This document shows, piece after piece, positions 18,385-28,114 of a DNA stretch of 64,000 nucleotides. Within the stretch, counting starts at the first letter, position 1, and every line of letters starts with the position of its first letter. The position numbers and the translations under genes were made by a program. Under the pieces are notes generated by a model. The model saw only the letters and a program-made list of their open reading frames with translations, was not told the origin of the DNA and did no database searches. Origin of the DNA: Alphaproteobacteria bacterium (GTDB lineage Bacteria; Pseudomonadota; Alphaproteobacteria; Bin65); contig JAJEGH010000018.1 in the NCBI GenBank assembly GCA_022819985.1, forward strand, positions 1 to 64,000, in the 5' to 3' direction.

Positions 18385-19842
18385 ATGCAGACCTTCTGGA
18401 TCATTCTGGTCTCCGGCGTCGTCACCGTCTTTTTCGCCGTCGGCGTGCCGATCTTTCTGGTAATCGGCTTCTGGGTGATCGGCGTCAGCCTGGTCATCGA
18501 CTTCACCCTCGCCAACCTCGGCGTCACCCTGTTCGAGGGATTGAACTTCTTCGGCCTGCTGGCCCTGCCGCTCTTTATCCTGACCGGCGACCTGATCAAG
18601 GGCGCCGGCATCGCCAAACGGTTGTCGGAAGTTGCGTTTTCGATTCTGGGCTGGCTGCGCGGCGGCCTCGGTATGGCGTCCCTCGGCGCCTGCGGCCTGT
18701 TCGCGGCGATTTCGGGTTCGAACTCGGCGACCACCGCCACCATCGGCTCGATCATGCACCCGGAAATGAGCAAGGGCGGCTACGACCGGAATTTCGCCGC
18801 CGCCACGGTCGCCGCCGGCGGCACGGTGGGCATCATCATCCCGCCGTCGATCATCTTCATCGTTTACGGCTTCCTGATGAACCTGTCGATTTCCGACCTG
18901 TTCATCGGCGGCCTGCTGCCGGGCGTCCTGATGATCGTCGCGATGCAGTTCGTCTGCTGGCTGATCTGCCAGTTGAACGGCTGGGGGCATCTGATCTCGA
19001 TCGACCTGCGCCGCATCGTCAAGACGGCCATCGGCGCCTGGATCGGCTTCGCCGCCATCGTCCTGGTCATCTGGGGCATCTATTCCGGGAAATTCTCGCC
19101 GACCGAAGCGGCGGGCGTCACCGCGGGATTCTGCACGATCATGGGTCTGATCTTCTATCCGATCTATCGCTATGTGCATCGGAACAAGACGGTCAGCCGG
19201 GAACAGATCGAACAGGAAGAGGCGGCGGCGCTGTCCGCGGCCGACACCGCCGGCCGCGGCAACCTGGCCGCGGAGCAGTATTCGGAGGATACCGGGTATC
19301 TGGAGCGGGTCGTGATCCCCGGCTTTTCGTTCCGCGAACTGCCGGACCTCATCATGCGGTCCGGCCAGATTACCGGCGTCCTGGCGCCATTGATCGCGAT
19401 TTCGGTCGTGATGCAGCAGATTCTGACGCTGCTGGGCGCCAAGGAGTTCTTCACCGGCTTCGTCGGCGGGATGGGCGGGTACTACGCGGTGCTGTTCGTC
19501 TGCATGGGGATCGTTCTGCTGGCGGGAACCGTTCTGGAAAGCCTGCCCAACACGATCATCTTCGCGCCGATTCTGGCGCCGATCGCGGCGCAGTTCGGCA
19601 TCGATCCGATCCATTTCGCCGTGGTGTTCCTCATCGGCGACGCGATCGGCTTCATCACGCCGCCCTACGGGCTCAACCTGTATGTCGCCAGCGGTATCAC
19701 GGGCATCCCGTATTTCCGATTGCTGTACTACACGATGCCCTATTTCATCGCCCTGTCGATCGTGTGGCTGGTGGTGGCGCTCGTGCCGGATATCTCCACC
19801 ATTCTGCTCGTTCACGAAGGCGCAGGAACATTTCAACAGTAG
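18385..19842 (+). CDS. TRAP transporter large permease (DctM)
   Basis: AALPLFILTGDLIKGAGIA; AAISGSNSATTATIGSIMHPEM; GTVGIIIPPSIIFIVYGF; ITPPYGLNLYVASGI. Confidence 0.93.
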   Translation: MQTFWIILVSGVVTVFFAVGVPIFLVIGFWVIGVSLVIDFTLANLGVTLFEGLNFFGLLALPLFILTGDLIKGAGIAKRLSEVAFSILGWLRGGLGMASLGACGLFAAISGSNSATTATIGSIMHPEMSKGGYDRNFAAATVAAGGTVGIIIPPSIIFIVYGFLMNLSISDLFIGGLLPGVLMIVAMQFVCWLICQLNGWGHLISIDLRRIVKTAIGAWIGFAAIVLVIWGIYSGKFSPTEAAGVTAGFCTIMGLIFYPIYRYVHRNKTVSREQIEQEEAAALSAADTAGRGNLAAEQYSEDTGYLERVVIPGFSFRELPDLIMRSGQITGVLAPLIAISVVMQQILTLLGAKEFFTGFVGGMGGYYAVLFVCMGIVLLAGTVLESLPNTIIFAPILAPIAAQFGIDPIHFAVVFLIGDAIGFITPPYGLNLYVASGITGIPYFRLLYYTMPYFIALSIVWLVVALVPDISTILLVHEGAGTFQQ

Positions 19843-19850
19843 CGCCGCCG

Positions 19851-20675
19851 GTGGCCGGAAACCCGTTGGACGAATCGCAGCCCCCGGAGCGGGACGTTCA
19901 CCGGAACCTTCACCGGGACGCTCCCCCCGCAGGTTTGCGGACCCTGCTGGTCATTCAGGCGCTGCTGGATGCCGGGGTGCCGCTCACGCCGACGGCGATC
20001 AACGAGCGGCTCAATCTTCCGAAAGCGACCATCCACCGGATCTGCCAGCGCCTGCTCGACGCGGAATGGCTTGCCAGGGACCTGGACGGGAAACGCCTGC
20101 TCCCCGGCCGGCATCTCGTGGCCTTTACGGGTCGTCTGGCGGTTTTCTCGCGATATATGCATGCCCGGGTGGCCATCCTACGCCGCCTTTCGGAAGCGAT
20201 CGGAGAGACCTGCAACATCACGATTCCGGTCCGCGAAGGTATGGTCTATCTCGACCGGGTCGAGACGCGCTGGCCGCTGCGCATCCATCTGCCTGTCGGC
20301 GGGACGGTGCCGTTCTACTGCACGGCGAGCGGAAAACTCTATCTGAGCTCCCTGCCGAGATCGAGGCAGCATCGGATCGTGCATTCGCTGAGCCTCGACG
20401 GCCTCGCGACGAACACGATAACCGATCCGGAAGTTCTCCTGGACGCTCTCAAGGAAATTGCGAAAGACCGTGTCGGCACGGACGACGAGGAATTCGTGCA
20501 GGGGATGGTCGCCGTCGCCGTACCCATCGACGACGAAAGGCGCCGGCTGATGGCAACCGTGGCGGTGCACGGTCCGGTCCATCGCATGTCGTTCGAGGAG
20601 GCCCGGCGTCATGTCCCCGCGCTGCGCGAGGCGGCCGGGGAACTCCGCGCCATCTTTCTCGAAGACCGGGTCTGA
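19851..20675 (+). CDS. IclR family transcriptional regulator
   Basis: LTPTAINERLNLPKATIHRICQRLLDAEWL; FYCTASGKLYLSSLP; GMVAVAVPIDDERRRLMATVAVHGP. GTG start inferred. Confidence 0.87.
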   Translation: MAGNPLDESQPPERDVHRNLHRDAPPAGLRTLLVIQALLDAGVPLTPTAINERLNLPKATIHRICQRLLDAEWLARDLDGKRLLPGRHLVAFTGRLAVFSRYMHARVAILRRLSEAIGETCNITIPVREGMVYLDRVETRWPLRIHLPVGGTVPFYCTASGKLYLSSLPRSRQHRIVHSLSLDGLATNTITDPEVLLDALKEIAKDRVGTDDEEFVQGMVAVAVPIDDERRRLMATVAVHGPVHRMSFEEARRHVPALREAAGELRAIFLEDRV

Positions 20676-20779
20676 ATTCGGGAGCGCCGGTCCCGTAGCA
20701 GAAGCAGATGGGGACTCCGCCGGGATCGGCGCGCAGCAACCCTACATGGCAAGGCGCCCGGCGCGAAATCCCGCCGCCT

Positions 20780-22366
20780 TCAGCCGCCGCTTTCCGCCTC
20801 GATCGTCCGGCGCAGGTCGGGCTTCGAGACCTTGGCGATACCGCCGGTGCGCGGCAGGTCGTCGAGGAAACGGATCTCCCGCGGCTGTTTGAAATCGGCG
20901 AGCGCCGCCCGGCAGCGCCGTTCGATGGCCGCGGCGAGCGCAGCCGTGTCCCGGTCGTCGTCCGCCACCACGAACGCCACGGGCACCTCGTCGCGCAGCG
21001 CGTCGGCCTTGCCGACGACCGCGGCCTCCGCGACGCCGTCGACCTGCCCGATGACCCGCTCGAGCTCCGCCGGGCTGACATTCTCGCCGCCGACCTTGAG
21101 CATGTCCTTGGCGCGGTCGGCGAAGCCGATCAGCCCGTCCTCGTGCAGCGTCACCAGATCGCCGGTGATGAAATAGCCGCGCTCGTCGAAGGACTCCGCA
21201 GTCGCCTTCGGATTGTCGAGATATTCCCGGAACAGGGACAGGCCCGGCGTGCCGAGGAGGCGCAGCTCGCCCGTCTCGCCCGGTTCGACCGGCCGGCCGT
21301 CGTCGCGCAGCACGGCCAGCCGGTATTCCGGCGCCGGCCGGCCGATGGCGCCGTCGCGCTTGGGCAGGCCGGGATCGCCGACGATGCCCTGGGTGATGAT
21401 CTCCGTCATGCCCCACCAGCCGAGCAGCGGGACGCGGAAATGTTCTTCGACGGCGGAATCGAGCACGGCGTGGCCCCAGTTGCGGAACCAGTGCCGCTCC
21501 GGCACCGGCTCGCGGCGCAGCGCCTCGGTGCAGAAGGGCACCAGCGAGGCCCAGGTGCAGCGGTGCGCCGCCGCCGCGGGCCAGAAATTGCTCGCCGAGA
21601 AGCGCGGCTGGAGCACGACCTCCGCCCCGGCCCACAGGCTCGCCATGGTCGAGTAGATGCCGGAGACGACGTGGAACAGCGGCAGGGTGACGAGGTGGCG
21701 GTCGGCCTCGGTCAGCCGCTCGTGGTTCGCCGAGACCTGGCCGCCCCACAGGACGTTGTCGTGGGTCCAGACGACGCCCTTGGGCCGCGCCGTGCTGCCG
21801 GAGGTGTAGTGCACCGCCAGCGGCCGCCGGCCGTCGCACGCCGGGGCGGGGGCTTTCGCAGCGTCGCCGAACAGCGCCTCGAACCGCTCGTCGGCGGCGG
21901 GCCGGTCGCCCTCGGCCGGCGCGGCGCCCGAATCGTGCGCGGTGACGGCCATCCAGTCGAGCCCGGTGCAGAAGTCGCGGACGCGGGCCGCCAGGCCGGG
22001 CTGGGTGATCGCGGCGGCGACGCCGGCATGGTCGGCGAAATAGGCCAGTTCCTCGCCGCTCGCCCGGGCATTCGTCGCGACGGCGACCGCGCCGATGCGC
22101 GCCAGCGCGTGCCAGGAGAGCAGATATTCCGGCGCATTCTCCAGGTTGATCATCACCCGGTCGCCGGGCCGGACGCCGCGCTGCAACAGGCCGTGGGCCA
22201 GCCGGGCGGCATCGTCGGCGAAGGCGGCGTAGGTCCAGGATTTCGCCTCGCCGCCGAACGGCGCCCAGGTCAGGAAGGGGCGGCTGCCGTGGCTCTCCGC
22301 CCGCTTCAGCAGCAGGCTGGCGAGGTCGAGGCCGGCATAGGGGCTGACATACGGTTCGTCGCGCAT
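20780..22366 (-). CDS. AMP-dependent acyl-CoA synthetase/ligase
   Basis: AVHYTSGSTARPKGVVWTHDN; GWWGMTEIITQG; GYFITGDLVTLHEDGLIGFADRAKDMLKVGGENVSPAELE. Confidence 0.92.
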   Translation of the reverse strand: MRDEPYVSPYAGLDLASLLLKRAESHGSRPFLTWAPFGGEAKSWTYAAFADDAARLAHGLLQRGVRPGDRVMINLENAPEYLLSWHALARIGAVAVATNARASGEELAYFADHAGVAAAITQPGLAARVRDFCTGLDWMAVTAHDSGAAPAEGDRPAADERFEALFGDAAKAPAPACDGRRPLAVHYTSGSTARPKGVVWTHDNVLWGGQVSANHERLTEADRHLVTLPLFHVVSGIYSTMASLWAGAEVVLQPRFSASNFWPAAAAHRCTWASLVPFCTEALRREPVPERHWFRNWGHAVLDSAVEEHFRVPLLGWWGMTEIITQGIVGDPGLPKRDGAIGRPAPEYRLAVLRDDGRPVEPGETGELRLLGTPGLSLFREYLDNPKATAESFDERGYFITGDLVTLHEDGLIGFADRAKDMLKVGGENVSPAELERVIGQVDGVAEAAVVGKADALRDEVPVAFVVADDDRDTAALAAAIERRCRAALADFKQPREIRFLDDLPRTGGIAKVSKPDLRRTIEAESGG

Positions 22367-22429
22367 CGCAGGGCGGTCTCCACAGGTGCTCAGGGACGGT
22401 TGCTCAAGGGCAATTGCTCAGGGGCGGTT

Positions 22430-22912
22430 TCATCGGGCGTCGGCCTCCGCCGGGCGGATACGGAAGAAGGACTTGCCGCGCTTTTCCAGCACGGTCTCGC
22501 CGTCCCGGTCGACGAGCGTGGCGAGGACCCGCACCAGTCCGCGGTCCGGCCGGCTGCGCGAGCGGCGGCGGTCGATCACCTCGACGCGGAGCGAAAGGGG
22601 CTCGCCGGGGCGCACGGGGCGGCGGAATTCCAGCCCGTCGACGCCGGGCGAGGCGATGACCGCGGCGCGTTTCAGGTAGCACTCGTACTGCATGCGCTGC
22701 ATGAGGGCGGCGACCTGCCAGCCGCTGGCGATCAGGCTGCCGAACTGGCTCTGCGCCGCGGCTGCCGGATCGGTGTGGAGCGGCACCGGGTCGAACTGCC
22801 GGCCGAAAGCGACGATGTCCTCTGCGCTGAGGCTCATCTCGCCCCATTCGAACACCCGGCCGGGGGTGAAGTCCTCGAAATACAGTGTCTCGGCACGGTC
22901 CGGCGCGGTCAT
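22430..22912 (-). CDS. MaoC family dehydratase
   Basis: LYFEDFTPGRVFEWGEMSLSAEDIVAFGRQFDPVPLHTDPAAAAQSQFGSLIASGWQVAALMQRM. Confidence 0.88.
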   Translation of the reverse strand: MTAPDRAETLYFEDFTPGRVFEWGEMSLSAEDIVAFGRQFDPVPLHTDPAAAAQSQFGSLIASGWQVAALMQRMQYECYLKRAAVIASPGVDGLEFRRPVRPGEPLSLRVEVIDRRRSRSRPDRGLVRVLATLVDRDGETVLEKRGKSFFRIRPAEADAR

Positions 22913-25356
22913 GGCTCGCGGCCCTCTCCTGCAAGGTCCGGGCGCCGGCGCCTGCCGAACGGCCGGAGATGGTGGACCGCCAGACAGACGGCGGCGACGC
23001 CCAGCGCGCCGATGGCGACCTCCTGCGTCTTGACCAGCAGCAGGACCGCCAGCGCCAGCCGCAGCCCGGTTTCGACGGTCGAAAGGCGCGCCCGGTCGTA
23101 GCGGCTCAGCGCGCTCGCCACCAGATAGAGCGCGACCGCCAGCCGGAAGACGAGCCAGGCGAGGCCGCCGAAATCGATACTTCCGTCGTAGCCCGGCAGC
23201 CAGGTCTTGGTCGCGCTCACGCTGCCGTCGAGGGACTGCGCGAGCTGGGCCTGTTCGATCAGCAGAAACTCCGGATAGAAGGCGAACACGAAGGGGATCG
23301 TGAACATCACGATGCCGACCCGGACGGCCGCGAAGCCGGTCGACAGGGGCTCGGCCTTCGATATGGTCGAGGCCGCGAAGGCGGCGATCGCCACCGGCGG
23401 CGTGATCGCCGAAGCGACCGCGAAGTAGAAGATGAACATGTGCGCCGTGAACAGCGAGGTGCCGAGGGCGACCAGCAGCGGCCCGATGATCAGGATGACG
23501 TTCACATAGGCCGGCAGGGTCGGCATCCCCATGCCGAGCAGGATGGTCGCCAGCATGGCGACGACCAGCGCAATCATCAGGTAGACCGAACCGCCGAGCA
23601 CGAACTCCTGGCCGAAGAGGGTGAAGGTCGAGATCGTCTTGAGCCAGTTGAGGATGTCGATGGTCAGGATGCCGGTAATGCTGGTGAAGCTGATGCAGAC
23701 GTCGATCACCGCGACGGCGACGAGGAGAAGGAACAGCTGCGCGATCACCAGCCCGGCCTCGGCGAGGGCGCGGATCACCCGCGACGGCGCGCGCCGGATT
23801 TCGGGATCGAGGAACAGCAGCGCGATCAGCAGGGCGACGGCCCAGAAGCCCGCCGAGTCCGGGTCGCCGGCCGCGTTTCTGAGGACCTGGAGGACCCAGG
23901 GCATGTCTTCGCCCGAAGCCGGATCGTAGCCGGCCAGAAAGCCGAGGACGCCGGTGCCGATGCCGTCCTTGGTGCTGAGCAGAAGGACGAGGATGACGAC
24001 GATCGGTCCGGCGATCATCGACAGATTGGTCCAGTCCCGCCGCGTCAGTTCGCGCTCGCCGGATTGCCGGCCCACGGCCGCGATCCCGGTGCGCCGCGCT
24101 TCGAACACGACGGTCAGGAACAGGCTGAAGAAATAGGCGAGGGCCGGCAGGAACGCCGCCACGATCACCTGCGAATAAGGCACTGTCGACAGCGCCGCCA
24201 GCACGAAGGCCGCGATGCCCATGACCGGCGGCATGATCTGTCCGCCGCTTGAGGCCGCCGCCTCGACGCCGCCGGCGAAGGTCGGCTTGAAGCCGGTGCG
24301 CATCATCATCGGGATGGTCAGCGTTCCCGTGCCCAGCACGTTGACGACCGGCGCGCCCGAGACCGTGCCGAAGGTCGCCGAGCCGACGATGGCGGCGTGG
24401 GCCGGACCGCCGCGCAGGCTGCGCGTGACCCGGAAGGCGAGCTTGATCAGCGACTGGCCGCCGGCCGACGTGGCGAACAGGGCGCCGAGCACGACATAGG
24501 GGAATACGATGTTGACGATGACGCTGAGAAAGCGTCCCAGGATGCTGTTCGATTCCTGGATGATGGCGTTGCGCGCGCCGATGACGCCGGCGGAATAGTT
24601 CCGCACGCCGTCGGATTCGGTGCCGATCGAGGTCGTCAGATAGCGGTTGCCGCTCCACTCGAAATACCAGGCGGCGGAGGACAGGACCGTATAGAGCCCG
24701 ATGACGATGGCGACCGCGACGATCGGAAAGCCCCAGGCCCGGACGATGTAGACGAAGAAAACCGCCAGGGAGCCGAGCAGGAAGGGCAGGATCCAGTTGC
24801 CGAGATTGGCTTGGCAATCCGGGAATTCCTCGACCGGGTCGATGCCGAAAATGGCCTTGTATTCGGCGGCCCGCGCGGCCGTCTCCGCCATGAGCCGGGC
24901 GCGTTCGCCGGTGATTTCGTCGATCAGGCAGACCTGCTCGTGCTCGATCAGATAGACGACGGCCATGCCGAGGATCGCGGCGAGCATCAACAGGTCGAGA
25001 GCGATGCCCAGCCCGCGCTGCACGGCGGGGCGGCCGCGCCGGGCCCGTCCGAAGGAAACGGTCAGGAGCGCCGTCGCCATCATCAGGACGAACATCAGCG
25101 GAAAGAAATATTCCGAACTGTATTTGCTCAAGCGCGGAACGCCGCCCAGGCCGGGGATCTCCCGGACGAGTTCGAGCAGCCCCGGAATGCTCGGCAGGTT
25201 GTTCGCCATGCCCAGGACGACGAGAACGAAGGCGATGCCCAGGGCGAGGCGGCCCGTCCAATGGGCGTTCGCCCCGGCCTGCGGTTCCGGGACTTGCGTT
25301 TCCGGGATGGGCGTTTCCGGAATCGGCATTTCAGGGACCGGCGGTGCGTCCTGCAT
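22909..25356 (-). CDS. Fused TRAP transporter permease (4TM/12TM, DctQM fusion)
   Basis: GPAHAAIVGSATFGTVSGAPVVNVLGTGTLTIPMMMRTGFKPTFAGGVEAAASSGGQIMPPVMG; GMGMPTLPAYVNVILI; ATG overlaps the MaoC start region by 4 bp. Confidence 0.93.
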   Translation of the reverse strand: MQDAPPVPEMPIPETPIPETQVPEPQAGANAHWTGRLALGIAFVLVVLGMANNLPSIPGLLELVREIPGLGGVPRLSKYSSEYFFPLMFVLMMATALLTVSFGRARRGRPAVQRGLGIALDLLMLAAILGMAVVYLIEHEQVCLIDEITGERARLMAETAARAAEYKAIFGIDPVEEFPDCQANLGNWILPFLLGSLAVFFVYIVRAWGFPIVAVAIVIGLYTVLSSAAWYFEWSGNRYLTTSIGTESDGVRNYSAGVIGARNAIIQESNSILGRFLSVIVNIVFPYVVLGALFATSAGGQSLIKLAFRVTRSLRGGPAHAAIVGSATFGTVSGAPVVNVLGTGTLTIPMMMRTGFKPTFAGGVEAAASSGGQIMPPVMGIAAFVLAALSTVPYSQVIVAAFLPALAYFFSLFLTVVFEARRTGIAAVGRQSGERELTRRDWTNLSMIAGPIVVILVLLLSTKDGIGTGVLGFLAGYDPASGEDMPWVLQVLRNAAGDPDSAGFWAVALLIALLFLDPEIRRAPSRVIRALAEAGLVIAQLFLLLVAVAVIDVCISFTSITGILTIDILNWLKTISTFTLFGQEFVLGGSVYLMIALVVAMLATILLGMGMPTLPAYVNVILIIGPLLVALGTSLFTAHMFIFYFAVASAITPPVAIAAFAASTISKAEPLSTGFAAVRVGIVMFTIPFVFAFYPEFLLIEQAQLAQSLDGSVSATKTWLPGYDGSIDFGGLAWLVFRLAVALYLVASALSRYDRARLSTVETGLRLALAVLLLVKTQEVAIGALGVAAVCLAVHHLRPFGRRRRPDLAGEGREP

Positions 25357-25475
25357 GCGGTTCGACCGGCAATTCCTGGCCCGCGGCTGCGGCCAGCTCG
25401 ATCAGCCGGGTACCGGTCGTAGCATTTTATGCCGCGGAGGGGGCAATCCCCTTCGCCGGGCCGGCACTTTCGCGG

Positions 25476-25505
25476 CGTCGCGACCCGTCGCGATGCGTCG
25501 CGATC
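25476..25505. repeat. Three 10-bp iterons CGTCGCGA(CC/TG/TC)
   Basis: Three TCGCGA palindromes exactly 10 bp apart, 120-150 bp upstream of the fused TRAP permease start. Confidence 0.55.
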
Positions 25506-25833
25506 CGCCATGGGCGCCATATCCCGCCGGGCGCCGCCGGACGGGCGTGGCCGCGGAACCGGCCGCCCGGAGTCGCGCATCGGAAGCCGGGCGCGGGCAT
25601 GTCAGCGTCTTGACAGTGGTATCGATTTAGTAAAGCATCCGAAGCGTGATCGCTCGCAGGCCCTGCTAGGTCGGGTCACCCGCCGAATACAACAGCCTGA
25701 TGCCCGACGTGGGATAGCTTCCCGCGTTCAGGCGAATAGGCGGGACATCTCTGCATTCTCTGCGAGTTGGTCACAATGGCCCGGCGCCCCGGTCGGGTCC
25801 AGTCGGTATGTGACCTGGCTGGAGGGGAATGCC

Positions 25834-26349
25834 TTGACCTGTGTCAAGCGGGCTTCGCGCTTCCGCTTGGTTTTGCGGGCGACACCGGCGGTCGGCGCTC
25901 TCGCGCTGACCGCCGCCTTATCCGCCCCGCCCGCCCGCGGCGCGGACTACACTTGGCCGTTCATATTCGTAGAGGTGATTGACGGCGATACGATTAAGTT
26001 CGACGTGCCAAGCCTGCCGCCCGAACTGGCCTCCATCAAAGTGCGACTGCGCGGCGTCGATACGCCGGGGATTGGCCGCTATGCAAAATGTCCTTCGGAG
26101 GAAGCTGCGGGCCGGGTCGCGACGGATTTCACCAAGGCGCAGATATGGAAGGCCCGACGAATCGTCGTGCGCGATCCGAAATGGGGATCGTTTGGCGGGC
26201 GCGTGATCGCCGATCTTGTATTGGATGGAATATCCCTCTCGGCCGCGCTGATCGAGGGAGGATACGGCATTCGCGACCACGGCAAGCAGACGAAAGAAGA
26301 GAGGAAAGAGAATAGGCGGAAGAGATGGTGTTCCGCTTCCGGTAAATAG
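25834..26349 (+). CDS. Secreted thermonuclease (SNase-like) family protein
   Basis: Signal-like VLRATPAVGALALTAALSAPPARGA; VIDGDTIKFDVPSLPPELASIKVRLRGVDTPGI. Start codon uncertain (TTG). Confidence 0.7.
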   Translation: MTCVKRASRFRLVLRATPAVGALALTAALSAPPARGADYTWPFIFVEVIDGDTIKFDVPSLPPELASIKVRLRGVDTPGIGRYAKCPSEEAAGRVATDFTKAQIWKARRIVVRDPKWGSFGGRVIADLVLDGISLSAALIEGGYGIRDHGKQTKEERKENRRKRWCSASGK

Positions 26350-26385
26350 CGTCCGGCGGCGGGTCCGCAGAGGCGCCCGGTCGCT

Positions 26386-27165
26386 CTACTTCGCCGGTTC
26401 CATCCACCCCAGCGTTTCTTCCGTGACCCGGCTCGGGACATACTCCGCGGCGCACCAGCCGTCGTAGCCCAGCCGGTCGAGCGCGGCGAAGACGGCGGGA
26501 TAGTCGATGGTCCCGGTGCCGGGCTCGTGCCGGCCGGGATGATCGGCGAACTGGATATGGCCGATGCGCGGCAGGATTTCCTCCAGCCGCGGGATCAGCC
26601 GGCCCTCCATGATCGCCATGTGGTACAGGTCGTGCTCAAGCGCGAGGTTCGGGTGGCCGGCCCGGTCGATCGCCTCGAGCGCCTGCTCGCTGGTCGACAG
26701 CAGGAAGCCCGGCCGGTCCACGGTGTTGACGGCCTCGACGACGACGCCGGCGCCGGCCTCGCCCACAAGGTCCGCCGCGACGCGCAGATTCTCCGCCAGC
26801 GTCGCCAGGCAGCGCTCCCGCCCGAAGCCGTGCAGTTCGGGAAAGCCGGCGAGCACGTTGACGTTGCGCGGCCGGAGCGCCGCCGCCGCGTCGCGGGCCC
26901 GTTCGGCGGCACGGCGGAAGTCGGCCTGCCGGCCCGGCGTCGCGGCAAGGCCCGGCCCGCCGTCCAGCATGTCGCCGACCGGAATGTTGATGACCGAGAC
27001 GGCAAGCCCCGCCGCTTCGATCGCCCGCTGCCAGTCCGCGGCCGGGCGGTCGTAGGGAAACTGGATCTCGACCGCCCCGAACCCCGCCGCCGCCGCGGCC
27101 GCCGGCCGCTCCAGCCCATCGCGCTCGGCAAACAGCATCGAGATGTTGGCGGAAAAGCGGGGCAT
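26386..27165 (-). CDS. hyi: Hydroxypyruvate isomerase family TIM-barrel protein
   Basis: MPRFSANISMLFAERDGLERPAAAAAAGFGAVEIQFPYD; VEAVNTVDRPGFLLST; HIQFADHPGRHEPGTGTIDY. Confidence 0.88.
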   Translation of the reverse strand: MPRFSANISMLFAERDGLERPAAAAAAGFGAVEIQFPYDRPAADWQRAIEAAGLAVSVINIPVGDMLDGGPGLAATPGRQADFRRAAERARDAAAALRPRNVNVLAGFPELHGFGRERCLATLAENLRVAADLVGEAGAGVVVEAVNTVDRPGFLLSTSEQALEAIDRAGHPNLALEHDLYHMAIMEGRLIPRLEEILPRIGHIQFADHPGRHEPGTGTIDYPAVFAALDRLGYDGWCAAEYVPSRVTEETLGWMEPAK

Positions 27166-27306
27166 GGCGGGGGGCTCCGGAAAGCGGTCTCGATGTCAGC
27201 CTGACCCGATCCGGCCGCACGGTCGAGGCGGCAATGAGCGCCATCGGGCACGCCCGGCCGCCTGCACAAGGCAGCCCTGCATCGAACCCCCTTCCCGCAC
27301 GGGCCG

Positions 27307-28092
27307 GTGGCGGCTATGCCCTGCGCCATGCTGATCGAAAACCCCTGGTTCTGGGCGGCGGCGGTCCCGGCCGTGCTGATCGTCGGCATCTCCAAGGGCG
27401 GGGTCGGCGGCGGGCTGGGCACGGTCGGCGTGCCGATCCTGTCCCTGGTCGTCGATCCGCGCATCGCCGCGGCGGTGCTGCTGCCGGTGCTCTGCCTGAT
27501 CGACCTGATGTCGCTGAAGGCCTATTGGGGCCGCTGGCACCGGCGCAACATGCGCATCCTGATCGCCGCGGCGATGATCGGCATTCTCGCCGGCGCGCTG
27601 ACCTTCCGGCATCTGAACGCCGACGCCATCCGCGTGCTGATCGGCGTCATCGCCATCCTGTTCGCGCTGCGCACCTGGCTCGGCGCGCGGCAGGCCGACC
27701 GGCCGGCGAGTGTGCCGAACGCCGTGCGCGGCGGCCTGTGGGGCGCAGTCGCCGGCTTCACCAGCTTCGTCTCCCACAACGGCGGGCCGCCGGTCGCGGT
27801 CTACCTGCTGCCCCAGAAGCTGGACAAGACGCTGTACCAGGCGACGACGGTCGTGTTCTTCGCCGCGATCAACTATGTGAAACTGGTGCCCTACTGGCTG
27901 CTCGGGCAGTTTCCGGCGACCAACCTGACCGTATCGGCCGCGCTGTTCCCGCTGGCCGTGGCCGGGACGCTGCTCGGCGTGTGGCTGCACACCCGGATCT
28001 CCGACCGCTTCTTCTTCATTGCGGCCTATGTCCTGCTGTTCGGCATCGGCATCAAGCTGGTATACGACGGCATGACGGGCCTGCTGGCCTGA
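27307..28092 (+). CDS. Sulfite exporter TauE/SafE family protein
   Basis: VGISKGGVGGGLGTVGVPILSLVVDPRIAAAVLLPVLCLIDL; GFTSFVSHNGGPPVAVYLLPQ. Confidence 0.9.
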   Translation: MAAMPCAMLIENPWFWAAAVPAVLIVGISKGGVGGGLGTVGVPILSLVVDPRIAAAVLLPVLCLIDLMSLKAYWGRWHRRNMRILIAAAMIGILAGALTFRHLNADAIRVLIGVIAILFALRTWLGARQADRPASVPNAVRGGLWGAVAGFTSFVSHNGGPPVAVYLLPQKLDKTLYQATTVVFFAAINYVKLVPYWLLGQFPATNLTVSAALFPLAVAGTLLGVWLHTRISDRFFFIAAYVLLFGIGIKLVYDGMTGLLA

Positions 28093-28114
28093 CCCGACGA
28101 GGGAGGAACACGGC

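Noticed and set aside
25429-25833. Long 5' extension of the SNase ORF
   Set aside because: Translation is Arg-rich and non-signal-like before residue TCVKRASRFRLV; it contains the iteron region and is probably non-coding.
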